A DNA stretch of 64,000 bases from Luidia sarsii (lineage: Eukaryota > Echinodermata > Asteroidea > Paxillosida > Luidiidae): the NCBI GenBank assembly GCA_949987565.1, contig OX465102.1:15438925-15502924 (forward strand). The letters run 5' to 3'. Shown here in pieces: positions 1 to 13,065 of this stretch (positions are counted from its first letter, which is position 1; every line of letters begins with the position of its first letter). The notes under the pieces are model-generated. The model saw only the letters and a list, made by a program, of their open reading frames with translations, had not been told where the DNA came from and ran no database searches. The position numbers and the translations under genes are program-made.

Positions 1-393
1 TTAATCTGAAGACCCATTGGCTCTGGCCAGACATATATTTGTGACGTCATATGTAAGCATCGAGTTGCTGAAAACCGCCTGGGATATCGTATTTTTTTAA
101 TGTAATAACGTATTCTTAATACATCAACAAAAAATAGTTTCGTTTTGGCGTATACTTTTAAAAGAGCGACCTGGGATAGTTGTTTTAAATTATTTTTTTC
201 GTTGATAAATGAGGAGATTAAGGGGGGTTAAACAATTGGTAACTATGGCTTTACATGTAAGTTAGATGCATTTACTATATATAGGTTTCCGGCAATCACA
301 GTGTGCACCAGATATCGCGATAATATCGAATATCGCGATATATTCCTGACGATATATCGAAACCAAAAATTCCGGATATCGAACAACCTTAGT

Positions 394-518
394 TTGCGGT
401 GACACCATGTATACTCTTAAAGGAAGAGGTGTGGTTCTGAAAAGAAGCTGAGTGGTAACTCGACGTTTCGATCAGTATGCTCTGGCCGCCATCAGGAGAT
501 GACATGGTGTCACCGCAA
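394..518 (-). mobile_element. Short foldback element (family F) with hammerhead-like core
   Basis: Perfect 17-bp terminal inverted repeats, TTGCGGTGACACCATGT at the left and its complement at the right, enclose 91 bp. On the minus strand the interior (498 to 459) reads CTC, CTGATGG, C, GGCCAG, loop AGCATA, CTGATC, GAAAC, GTC, GAG. There is no coding capacity, so it is a non-autonomous MITE-like element. Confidence 0.75.
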
Positions 519-1654
519 CCCTTCCTATATTGATTAACCCACCATGCAAAGCCTTAAGTTGTATTTATGCATTTTGTTGGGTTGTAATATGATTCCAAGT
601 TGAATGTTGAGGATACAACATGGCATGCCCAGTTCTCTCTCAGAGCTTAAATGGCCATTAGTTACTGCACTGTAGCATTACGATTGCCAGCTGAGCATTG
701 GAGGAGAGAAATAGAAAAAACAAACAATATGGCCTCCCCCAGTCACGCCTCAGGTGTCCACTGGGCATTAGTTGGCATTATGATAAAGGTTCCCCCCTCC
801 CTCCCTCCCTCCCCATCACTGTTTGGCTGGCTGATGCCGAGGGTTTCTGGTCATCTTTATGAAACAGAACGTCCTGTGGCGATTGCTGGTATGGGGGTAG
901 GGTGGAAAAAAAAAATATGGGATTGACCCGTCTGAGGATTAGCAGACCACCCCGACCCCTAGCGCACTGCCTCCAGGCAGGCTGTTATTTATTACCTCAC
1001 CGTAATCTGACGGCAACTTTTTTTTTCCCCCTCCCCAAGAGAAGGGATTGGCTCGTTAATCGCGTTCGGCATATTTATGCGTACGGTCGGTCAGGTCCGA
1101 GTTCCGTAATGGGCAGACTATGGACAGCCCTACGCACATTGTCCTGCTGAGGGTGCTATCACCGGTAACTCTCTCCCCGGGCGGCCGTATCTCTTGATGG
1201 TGGTGAACTCGCTATGCCATCATTTCTCTGTTGCTAGCTTTTCCTTAGTGGGTCTTTAACCTGGTGATCGATGCTTGCCCCACTAGTTATTCCTCCAGAC
1301 CGGATGCCCAGACCCCTGTTTCAGGGTAGACCAGTTACTAAATGAGGGGCCTGCGTGTGCCAATGTGCACCTGTGTGCTCAGTGCTTTGCCCAATTGCCT
1401 ACACGAAAATAGAAAAAAAAAGAGAGGATAAATTGATCATCAGCAGTAGATCATCAGCATAGAAAAAAAAGTCCAAAAAGGAAGAAGCAGAAGAAGAAGA
1501 AGAAGAAGAAGAAGGAGAAGAAGGAAATAAACGAATGATAAACAGCATGAACAGTAAGACTTTTCTGTAACGCTGTACATGTACATGTACATAGCGTCGG
1601 AAAAGCCAATGAGGGTTTGTCGTACTTGACTTACAGGCATAATTAACACTGTGT

Positions 1655-1790
1655 ACTTGTATGCTCAGTGCTTTGCCTGTTTGCCTGCCAACAAAATGTA
1701 CGGGTAGCTCGGGCTGGATTCGAACCCGTGACTCCTGGCTTCTAGCGCAGATGTCTCAACCGCTCGAGACCATGTGTGGGATTTGAATCT
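1655..1790 (-). mobile_element. tRNA-derived SINE (family 1)
   Basis: On the minus strand a tRNA-like head (GAGCGGTTGAGACATC, then B box GGGTTCGAATCC) is followed by a tail containing GGCAAAGCACTGAGCAT. Other copies share head and tail: 25945-26065, 53285-53410, 58265-58365 (all minus) and 30729-30830 with its duplicate (plus). A tail-only fragment is at 1376-1395. Confidence 0.65.
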
Positions 1791-2091
1791 GTTGACCTTA
1801 CTGTACCTTACACTGCACCTGTTCAATCATAAATTCAGTACTGTTTGTTTGTCCTTACATGGACCGGTACCTTGGCAAGAGCGCCATCTTCAAGTGTCAT
1901 CCATTTAGGGGGATGAGGTGGGGTGGGTATACGGAGGTGTGGCTGATTGGACTTCTGTGAACCATTAAGAGCCCCCAAGGCAGTGGGGGGGGGGGTGGGG
2001 GGAGGGGGGAGGCTGGCAGGATGGTCCAGCACCAACCTGTCATGCCTGTGGTGGAGGGTTGCTGATGATGTGGGGCCTGCGTGCTGTACGC

Positions 2092-2300
2092 AAAAGCCCT
2101 GTCCGCACTGGACTTTTTGAGGGGCAAAGTAACCGAGACGCTGGGTACTTTACCCATTTTAAATCCAGTGCGGACGCCTCCGGAAGTCTTTCTCTCAGTT
2201 ACTTTTCCCGACCCGCGCGGGCATTTCTACCGGCCAACTTCTGCCCAGGAAGATTACCGAGACACTTTTCCCGAGACGAAAAGTCCAGTGCGGACTGTGC
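2092..2300. mobile_element. Foldback element (family A, GTCCGCACTGGACTT ends)
   Basis: Starts AAGCCCTGTCCGCACTGGAC and ends with AAAGTCCAGTGCGGAC, with internal copies of ATCCAGTGCGGAC and GGTTAC/GTTACC-like motifs. The element is built of nested inverted repeats and has no coding potential. More diverged copies occupy 2535-2700, 7785-8165 and 19090-19255. Confidence 0.65.
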
Positions 2301-3012
2301 AAGTCGGGTAAATGCGGCTCAGTAAAGCAAACATCCGGTCCCTGTCCACCAGTGAGTCACGCAGTGCTTGCGGCAAGGTATGCTTCGCGCACTTGTGTGA
2401 ACCTTTTCTCCATTGTGCGGAGGATGACGAAGACACTCAAGTATTTTAAAGATGGCTACCGGAAACTTTGTAAAGACGCGCGCTTGAGGTCATCGGGTCA
2501 ATGCACAAAAGGTCATGTGAAGCGCCCAGCTCAGTAATTCTCCCCCGTGTCACGGTTAAGTTACCCGAATCGAAAGTCCAAGTGCGGACAGCGGTAATAT
2601 TTGCCCATTTTCTATTCACCCAAAAAAGTGCGGACATGGCTTTTGTCTTGGCAGATATAATGCACTGTGTCTTAAGCTGCATTTCCACTGGACTAAAATT
2701 TAACAGAGACGATGGTTACATTTCTAATGGTTAAATTTGACTTAAAATTTAGTGGGCCTGACGTTTCGATCCTAGCAGGACCTTTCTCAAAGGCAGAGTC
2801 GTTCCCACTTGGACTTTTAAGTCAGTCAATTTTAACCAAGACAATGGTTAAAGTAACCGAGCTGGCAATATAATGGCTCATGAAGGTCAAGTTTCAGCCG
2901 GATACACAATGTACGTGTGTACATTTAGGCGCGCAACATGAAGCAGACGCTGTGCACAGTGAAAGGAAAGTGTTACGTCATAGGTTTTTTACTGAGTCGC
3001 ATTTAACCGAGT

Positions 3013-3214
3013 GGTGCGTTTCCACTGGACTAATCGGCTCGGTTAAACTTACCTGGTCACGTTTACTGCGCAGAGGTTGCTCGGTAAAAGTAACCATTGG
3101 ACTCGGTTAAAGTAACCGAGAGAAATTTGACTGGGCCGTTTCCACTGGACTTATTTTGGTCAAAGTAACCATCATCTTGGTTACTTTAACCAAAATAAGT
3201 CCAGTGGAAACGCT
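3013..3214. mobile_element. Foldback element (family A) ending in a long hairpin
   Basis: 3137-3212 is a hairpin with about 35-bp arms (CGTTTCCACTGGACTTATTT and complement) around a 6-nt loop. The left part (3013-3136) repeats the TTTCCACTGGACT and GGTTAAA motifs. Confidence 0.75.
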
Positions 3215-3775
3215 GCTTTAGACTTGTACAATGTATGACACTGCTCTATTGCTGGTTGGACCTCACGCATGTTACATTGTACATACTGTACCGTACATGT
3301 ACGTGTACATGTATGCTTAGCAACAGGCAGTTTATCTTCAAGCTTGAGAACCAAACCCTGTTGACCTGAAAAATAATTTTTTTAAGTGCTCCACCAAGAT
3401 TTGTTGGCCTTGTGAGAGGCCATGGAAGTATGCTGTACATAGTAAATGAAGTGTTGGTGTTAACACGCCGGCACCCACGCCCGATGCATGCACAATGTAT
3501 CTATCCCATCCCAGTGTCGGCCTGAATCTCATCGATTTCCATTATTCCCCCCCCCCCCAGTGACCTCTCTATTCCCCCTCCCCCCACGCTGGAAGGGCAA
3601 GACAAATAAAATTGCCCCACAAATTGTTTTTGCGTGCATCTTTGACGAGGGTGATATGAATTTGGGTGCGGGGAGGGGGAAGAAAAAAAACAACAACCTG
3701 TTCGTTACTTGACTTGACAGCACCACCTGCTTTTTGGAAAAACATTCTCTCTCCTCCCCGGTCTCTTCTCTTTAT

Positions 3776-4180
3776 CTCTGTCTGTGTGTCTGTCTTTGTC
3801 TGTGTCTGTCTGTCTGTGTCTGTCTTTGTCTGTGTCTGTCTGTCTGTGTCTCTTTTCCCCTCTCTCTTCCTCCTCTCTGTCTTCACCCCCTTCTCTCTCT
3901 CTTTCCTCCTTGTGCTTCTCTCTGTGTCTCTCCCTTTTTCCTTTTTTTGCCTCTCACTGTACATGTGTATCTGTCACTGTCTCTCTGTCTCTCTGCCTCT
4001 CTCTGTCTCTGTGTCTCTGTCTGTCTTCCTTTGTCTGTATGTACTGTATACGTACATGTCTGTCTGTTTTGCTACCTTGCTGTCTGTCTGTCTTCCTTTT
4101 TTTGTCTCTCACCCCTCTCACCCCTCTCTCTCTCCCCCTAGTCCCTACCCACTCTCTCTTTCTCTCTCCCAATCGCTTTC
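3776..4180. repeat. CT/TGTCTG simple-sequence tract
   Basis: Polypyrimidine run of TGTCTG, CTCT and TCTCTG units. It produces overlapping Ser/Leu/Cys-rich open frames that are not genes. Confidence 0.9.
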
Positions 4181-7084
4181 TGCAAGTTTGCATTTGTGTT
4201 TTTGTTTTCTTGGACGCTGTCCCACATTCACAGCAGAGGTCCCAGCGTACACCATACATGTACCTATCTTTCAAATTATGCCGAGGAGCGTGTAGACCGT
4301 ACTGTCTGTGCAGTGAGTACTCTAATGAGATTTCTCCAGAGCAGACAGATGGACAGAGAGGGGGGGGGGAGGGGGGTGGATAGATGTGGGCCAAACCGAC
4401 AGGGTCCTTCTGATTTTGAGTCTGTTGCCTCTGATGATCACCATGTGGCTAAATGTCTGCAAGACTGGCTCTTCACGGAATCCTATCTCGGTCCCACCCT
4501 CCTTTTTTTTTTTTTAGGGGTGGGGGGGGGGTGGGGTAGCCCCCTTTTTCCCCCCTGTCTTCTCTGTTTTAAATTTGTACTTGATGCCTTTTCTTGCATC
4601 AGGTTTTTGGTTTTACATGTAGAAGAGGCAGGTGGTTTGCCGTCTTTATCGAGGGACAGGGGCAGCCCGTGGGTCCCTGTTCTTCCAGAGGGGGGATGAT
4701 CGGGGGGGGGGGGGGGGAGATAGAGGCAGCCGAGGTAGAGTGTTTAGGGAGAGGTGGTTAGAGGGTCTTGAAGGAGTTTACATATACCTCCCTTTGCTCG
4801 GCTTTTCCTTCCCTTAGGAGTGCTGCAGAAACGAAGCCGCCCGATTGTTGGCGGAGGGATAGGAAGACAACCGCGCGCATTTAGTGAATTAGTGCTGGGC
4901 CTTTGGTCTCACTCTCATTTTGAGGTTGGGGGGGGGAGGGAGGGAGGGGGCAGAGGAGGGTGGAAGCACGGGGGAAGGGCGTGTTGCCATTTCTGTGAGT
5001 GCTTGTCTCTCCAAGCCTGTTCCCATTTGCGAGTTCACAGCAGTAGGCTTGGGCGGTTCCAGGATTTTTGGAACCGGTTCAGGTTCCAGTTAGGAACCGC
5101 GGTTCCGAGATAGAACGGGTTCCTCAAATAACAAAGAAAAAAGCATTTAACAAAATTTAATTTAATATTAAGATTTAATAAAAAAAACAACCCAGAAACA
5201 GAGTGCTCCCACTAGGACTTATCCTTGCTCAAAGCACTGTGACCTTGCTGCAGAGTGACCAAAAGACAATCCAGTGGCAAGGCATGGCAAGCCACCATGA
5301 CTACTGTCTCGTCCCAGTCATGTTACATCTACCTTGACCTTGATTGCAAAACTAACAGGCCGGGACTCCCGGGAGTGGTTTCAGGAAACTTATTTTCGCT
5401 CAGCCATGGTGACTCGACAGCGCCCACAGTGCGTGACATTTTACCCGCCATTTTGCAGCAAATCAACATTCCGTCAGTGTTTAAAAAAGTAAAAAAAAAA
5501 AAAAAAAAAAAACGGAAAAAAAGTCAGAGAGGGAACGCAAGGTAGAATTACTTTTTGGAGTGGCGCGGTAAGTTACTGAGTGGCCGTGGCCGAAAGAATC
5601 CAAAGGGACCATAGGGACCATAGCCTAGGGGGGAGGGGGGGGGGGAGATCGGGGAAATGTTTTTTGTAAAAGACGGTGTGGCAGTTGCCTGGTGTTGCCG
5701 TCGGTGCGTGTTTTTGCGCCAGGGCTTGTGAGGGCATTGCCTCCTCATGAATTGCAGGAGGGGGTGCTGTGATGGTGAGGGGTGAGAGGAGAGGGGGGGG
5801 TTGCTGTCACCTAATACCACGGGGATTTCATGATTTGCCACCGACTCGATGCGGGCTTTGGTCTGTCTGACCCCTCTCCCTCTCATCTCATCTCTCCCGA
5901 CTTAGGATATTGCGTAGTGTCACATGACGTCGGGGGGGGGGGGAGGGGTGGGGAGGGAGGGCTTGAGTGGTTTATCGGCTGTCCTGCACCGGTGACTGGC
6001 ATCCGGAAGTCAACGCTCAGCGCGATCTTGTTCCTCACGTTTCGTCTGTGGTGGAGGTGGAATCTTTGTTGGAGGGGGGAGGGGGGGGGGGGGCTCGTGT
6101 AGGGTTGTTCAATATCCGAAATTTCTGCTTCCGATACATGTGTATGTCGTCGGGAAGATTGTTGCGATATTTGAAAAAATCACGAAATGCATGGCGTGAG
6201 CAAAGTCTAGTTTTGTAACCAGAAGTTCCTGTCGGGGCATGCCATGCAAGCTACTATGTTTTTGTCACTGAACTTGTGCTCTTCCCACCCAAGCTACATT
6301 TTTTATCTAGAGGGCAACTTTCCCCAAAAAAAGTCAACATCCTTTCCAGGGTAAGCTGTCCAGTTTGTCAGTCCAGACTCCAGACTGATGACATTTTTCC
6401 AGGAAATCAATTGGACAAGCTGTACAGGTTTGTACGAATTGTACAGTTTGACCATCGAGCAACCCTCTTGATTAAAAGCTGACGAAACAGCTCGGGCTTT
6501 TGCCGGTGAGGTTCACAGTCTGAAGATTAATGGCTTGAGGCTCTCTCCCTCTCTGGACAAGCCCCTTAAGATCTGTTTCTCCTGTAAGATGTACCATTTG
6601 AAGATCAGATATCCATGGCTACATGTAGTTGCTGCTTGGTGGGCGTTGGCTGCATCTGCCTTGAGCAAGCAACTCCTGCCCTTCCCCAGTAATCACCTAC
6701 CCTCCGCCCCCATCAGCCCGGATTCATCACTCCGTCCGGATTGATTGGACATTCCATCAAAGCTCACCAATGATGACTATTTTTTTGTTTTTTGTTGTTG
6801 TTGCAGTCACAGATATACTGCTCCACCTCCCCCCCCCCCTCCATAAATGTCAATGGAATCCAGCCATCAACCCAACTTCATGATTTTTCCAATCTTAGAA
6901 GTCGGGCAAAGGCATACCTGGGAGCGGTTAGAGGAGCCAAATTTCATGAAACAAAAACATGCACTGGAGACTGTAGATCAGGTTTAGTCACTGAAGAATC
7001 TTATCAGACTGTACGCACCTGAAGCACTGTCCTCTGACTAGCCCATTGCCCCAAATGAGTTTCATGCTTGGCAAGTATTGTAAA

Positions 7085-7248
7085 TGACATGTACCGGTAC
7101 ATGCACATGTACCGTACATATACATGTACCGTACATGTGCATGTACCGGTACATGCACATGTACCGGTACATGCACATGTACCGTACATATACATATACC
7201 GTACATGTACATGTTCCGTACATGTACATGTACCGTACATGTACACTA
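7085..7248. repeat. Palindromic GTACAT cluster
   Basis: Uninterrupted alternation of ACATGTAC, ACCGGTAC and CCGTACAT units. Nearly every stretch is its own reverse complement. The same sequence type is scattered through the introns, for example 16385-16465, 16600-17125, 17400-17660, 23325-24045 and 27600-27880. Confidence 0.9.
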
Positions 7249-8976
7249 TGCATGGAAGCACACTAGTCAAGTCTGCATGTAAAATGTACAGTATGATGTT
7301 ACAGACACAGAGTAATGTTTGGTTTAAGCGTGGCACCCACTGGCAACAATTGGTATTATTAATGGTTGCAATTTTAAAATTTAGTGGGCCTGACGTTTCG
7401 ATCCTAGCACTAGCAGTCCTGACCTTTCTCAAAGGCAGAGTAACAAGGACAACACAGATACATGTACAAGAAGGAAGGGGGGAAGAGAGTGAATAATTTT
7501 AATTAGACAACAAATCTAGTGTGATATTCGAAGGTCTTCTTTAGATTGAAATGGTTTGCATGGTGGGAGCACACATTCCGAATCTGAGCCATCTCTTTTG
7601 AGATGGAGTACGGCTCTGAGGAGAGCCTGTAACTCAATATTTTGGAGGGACAGTGTGTGGAAAGCCCATTTTCAGGAGACGCTCGTAATGAGGTAGTCTC
7701 CTGATGACTGGCAAAGTACACAACTTCACAAGCATTGAGCTACCGTACTGGCTCTTTTCAGAACCACACATCTTCAAAATTGTGTTCGCATTGGACTTAC
7801 TTTTGTAAGAAGTTTCCGCGGGACACTGTTAACATTCCATTGCGGTAACTCTTACGGGCGTCCGCGCTGGATTAATTTTGGCTGTCGGTACATGTAAGTC
7901 ATAAACTCTGCACTGGTAGTCTCATGAGGGCACCCTATTGTTGACCTTTTAACCCGAAAACGGATGTGAGTGTGATGCGACTCGCGCGCAAATAGTACCA
8001 TAGGTCACTGGGATCTGACACGGCGGATGTCACGTGACTACATTGTAAGTTTTACTTGACAATACCCGTCCGCACTGGACTTTTCAGCGACGTAAAACTA
8101 ACAAGGTAACTCTTCAGCTACCCAGTTGGCCCTGTAAGACTTACCGCTGCGGAGGGTAAAACTTACTATTGACGTCCGACACTTGACATTTCTCTGTCCT
8201 TCACCAAAGACCAAGATGAACAAACTGTCTTTGAAAATGATCCGAGTCTCCCATCCCTTCTGTACCCCTTACACAAACTAGTGGTTTATTCCCTGCCTAC
8301 TGGGTACCTGTGTACCTACTTGTACACCTGTACATGTACACCTGTACTGGTACATTAAGGAGAAGCCTTTCCTACACACTAAGTTGAAGCTCCTAGTATT
8401 GAAATTTTCAAAGCACATATCTTTAGCCAGTCTTTATAGCGGATTATGTATAATCTTCTCCTCAGCAATTGGAAAACCTATTTTTAAGCTCTGTAGGCGA
8501 TTTCCGATAATACCCTTATTGTGAAGCACATGTGTGTAGGACAGTATAATTAGCCCTTTAGCAGTGAGAATGACAGAGGAAATTAGTGAGAATAATTAGC
8601 CTACCCCGGTTGCTTGTGCCGGTCACCGCGTACCAGCTGCCTTTTGAGCACGCACGTGTGTGGCGTAGCTAGCTCAATCAAACCTCTTCCGTAATATTCA
8701 GGGCCTACATTTGTCTCCCCGAAAAACCCAGCTTCGACTCTGACTCCAGCCTCATTTCCGTTATCCCGAATGCCCAGGGTTTTTTTTTCACAACGGAGTA
8801 TCAATTATCAAAACCACAAACTTAAAGCCAAAGAGCTCCTGCTTTTCATGCCCTACTATTTCAAATGCTCAGACTACGCAACCACAGCGCACTACGCGAC
8901 CTTTGACCAAGGCACCGCACAGCGAGTCATGCGACACTACAGCACTACTGGTTTGGGCCCCCTAGTTTCTTTGAAA

Positions 8977-9178
8977 CAAAATTTGCGACAAAATCTGCGA
9001 ATTGCAGATTTTGTCGCAAATATTTGCGCTCATATTTGCGACAAAATCTGCAATTCGCAGATTTTGTCGCAAATATATGCGCATATATTTGCGACAAAAT
9101 TTGCGATTTGCAAATATGTGCGCAAATATTTGCGACAAAATGTGCGAATTGCAAATATCTTTGCAGATATTTGCGATT
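8977..9178. repeat. Array of nested palindromes with TTGCGACAAA units
   Basis: TTTGCGACAAAATCTGCGAA and its complement alternate several times with ATATTTGCGC-type centres, so the array can fold into a series of hairpins. Confidence 0.85.
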
Positions 9179-9482
9179 AGCGATGTCCCTTCTGCGCCAC
9201 CATAGGAACAAATTTTGGAAAATGGCCCCCACGAGTAAACTACATCCTTCTGAATGCACAACACGTTGGCTGCCCTTTAGAAAAGACAAGGTCCACCTAT
9301 TGCAGCTTCACAATTCCATTTTTTTTTTTCAAATCAAGAGAAATTGTGGGCATTGCTCGATTCAATCAGCAGAACAAAAAAAACCACCAAGCTAATTTTC
9401 TGTGCATCAGCTTTGGAGTGCTTCAACAATTAATCAACCTGTCGGTCTCCTCTCCCCCTTTCTTCTTCCCTCTCCATATTGC

Positions 9483-9745
9483 CCCCTCTCTATCTATCTC
9501 TATCTCTCTCTCTATCTCTGTCTCTCCCCCTCTATCTCTCTCTCACTCTCTCTCTATCTCTCTCTCTCCACTCTCCCTCTCTATCTCTCTCTCTCCCTCC
9601 CTCCCTCACTCTCTCCCTCCCTCCCTCTCTCTCTCCCTCTCTCTCTCTCTCCCCCTCTCTCTCTTCCTGACTCTCTCTCTCTAACTCTCTCTCCCCCCTC
9701 TCTCTCTTCCTGACTCTCTCTAACTCCCTCTCTCTCTAACTCTCT

Positions 9746-9803
<58 letters not shown>

Positions 9804-9875
9804 CCTCCCTCTCTCCCTCTCTCCCTCTCTCCCCCTCTCTCTCTCCCTTTTTCCCTCTCTCTCTCTCTCTAAAAA
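9483..9875. repeat. (CT)n tract
   Basis: Nearly pure CT dinucleotide repeat with CCCT and TATC interruptions. The purest part is 9745-9800. Confidence 0.95.
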
Positions 9876-10129
9876 CTTGGCTGTGAGCCAGCGTGTTGAT
9901 ACGATACCTGGCAGTGCTATTGCCAAACACTCCAGCAGTTGTCCGAGCTCCTCAGACTTCTTGCCCACAACTCTTCCACTGGGAGGTGTTTTTTTTAATC
10001 TTTAGGGCACAGCCCATTCTCTCCTTCGTAACGAGACTGAGAGTCTGAGACAAGGATTCACAGTCTGAATGAAGTACTGTATTACTGTACTATGATCACA
10101 AGCTTGAACCCAGAGGAGAACATCAGCTA

Positions 10130-11790
<1,661 letters not shown>

Positions 11791-12351
11791 TGAGTCAGTA
11801 AGCAGTTTGCAACATTTTAAGTTATAGAAGACAGAGGGAGAACCTTTCCCCCAGTGACCTCTGATGTACATACAGTGTATATATACATGTACTAGTGCTC
11901 AGATGTACTTTTGCCATCATTAAACCAGAGGTCTCGGGTTCATGTCAAGAAAATGCATTGACCTGCCAGTTTCCCTTTCCTTTGATTCTTTTAAAGTAAA
12001 AAAAAAATTGACATTATTCAGCCTGACCATTCTGCCTTTGCAGAAGGTCCTACTTTGTTTAAAAACATTGAGCTCTCGTAATTTTTTAGATTTGCATTTT
12101 TCGGTCATTTAAGTCAGAAAGCCAGTTTGCAACATCCCGGTTTTTGTTTGTCTGTAGATTTTTCTTTGTCTTCTGTTCCCATGCTAACCAAGGTTGGACC
12201 TTGGTCCAGAATTATTCTTGATTCAAATTGTTCTCACTCTACAACTTTGATTTGTTCCCATTTTGAAACATTTGTCGCTCCTTTTCTTTAACAGCTTCCC
12301 TCCCCCCTCTGTTTAACTTCTCTGTGTCTCTCTCTGTCTCTCTCTCGTTAG

Positions 12352-12447
12352 CCGAGGTACTCGATCAAGCTCCTGCAAGTCTTGAAACAGATCCCGCGGA
12401 AGCATGGGCCTGACGTCTTCTTCAGTTTCTCGGGCAAGAACGGAGCG
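12352..12447 (+). CDS. NBEA: NBEA exon 1 of window: end of N-terminal solenoid
   Basis: Residues 1-32, phase 0 to phase 0. The acceptor is a CT-rich tract ending in gttag and the donor is gtgagt. It encodes [11 protein letters not shown] and [11 protein letters not shown], which match the NBEA/LRBA segment just before the lectin domain. The upstream exons are not in the window. The next exon is 12.3 kb away. Confidence 0.9.
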
Positions 12448-13027
12448 GTGAGTAGCTACATGTAGATTCATGAGGGGCGGGGGTAGAGAGAAGGGAACCC
12501 TGAAAAAAAAAACACACACAGAGTAAGCAGTTGTGGCTCTTTTTTTTAAGAGCAGAAAAGGAAAGAAAAAAGATTTTAAAAAAGAAGAAGAAGAAGAAGA
12601 AGAGTGGATTGGAGAGGAGAGAAGTAGTCGGTTTTTTTCTCTCTCCCCCATCTCGTTAAAGGATTGACAGGCTCCAGTGAAGATTGCCCGTTCTAATCGG
12701 GCGCATTCATTACAGTGTGGGTAATGGGAGTTGATTACATGCCCGGCGCACCCGGGGTAGCCCTCTGAAGCGTTTGGCAGTGCAGGCGGCGTTGTTCCGG
12801 GGGAATTGCTGCCGTCAGAATCCCCGGGCTGGACATTGTACGGCTTGTGTTCGTACAATCGGTACAAACGAGGGAGAAGGGAGAAGGGAGAGGAGGCAGA
12901 GGAGGAGGAGGGCGTGGGTCGGGGGAGGACTCGGTTGAGGGGAAAGATGATGCAGCCTTAACAACCGTGAACGCGTGTAAATGGGAATGTAATTTTCTAA
13001 ATGCAAATTGAGCCGGAGGAAAGCGGA

Positions 13028-13065
<38 letters not shown>

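Noticed and set aside
651..926. Early open frame considered as an upstream NBEA exon
   Set aside because: The translation does not match the NBEA N-terminal solenoid, and the splice signals do not bound a conserved block.
12400..12867. 184-codon minus-strand frame overlapping exon 1
   Set aside because: It is antisense to a confirmed exon, then runs through GAA and T-rich simple sequence.
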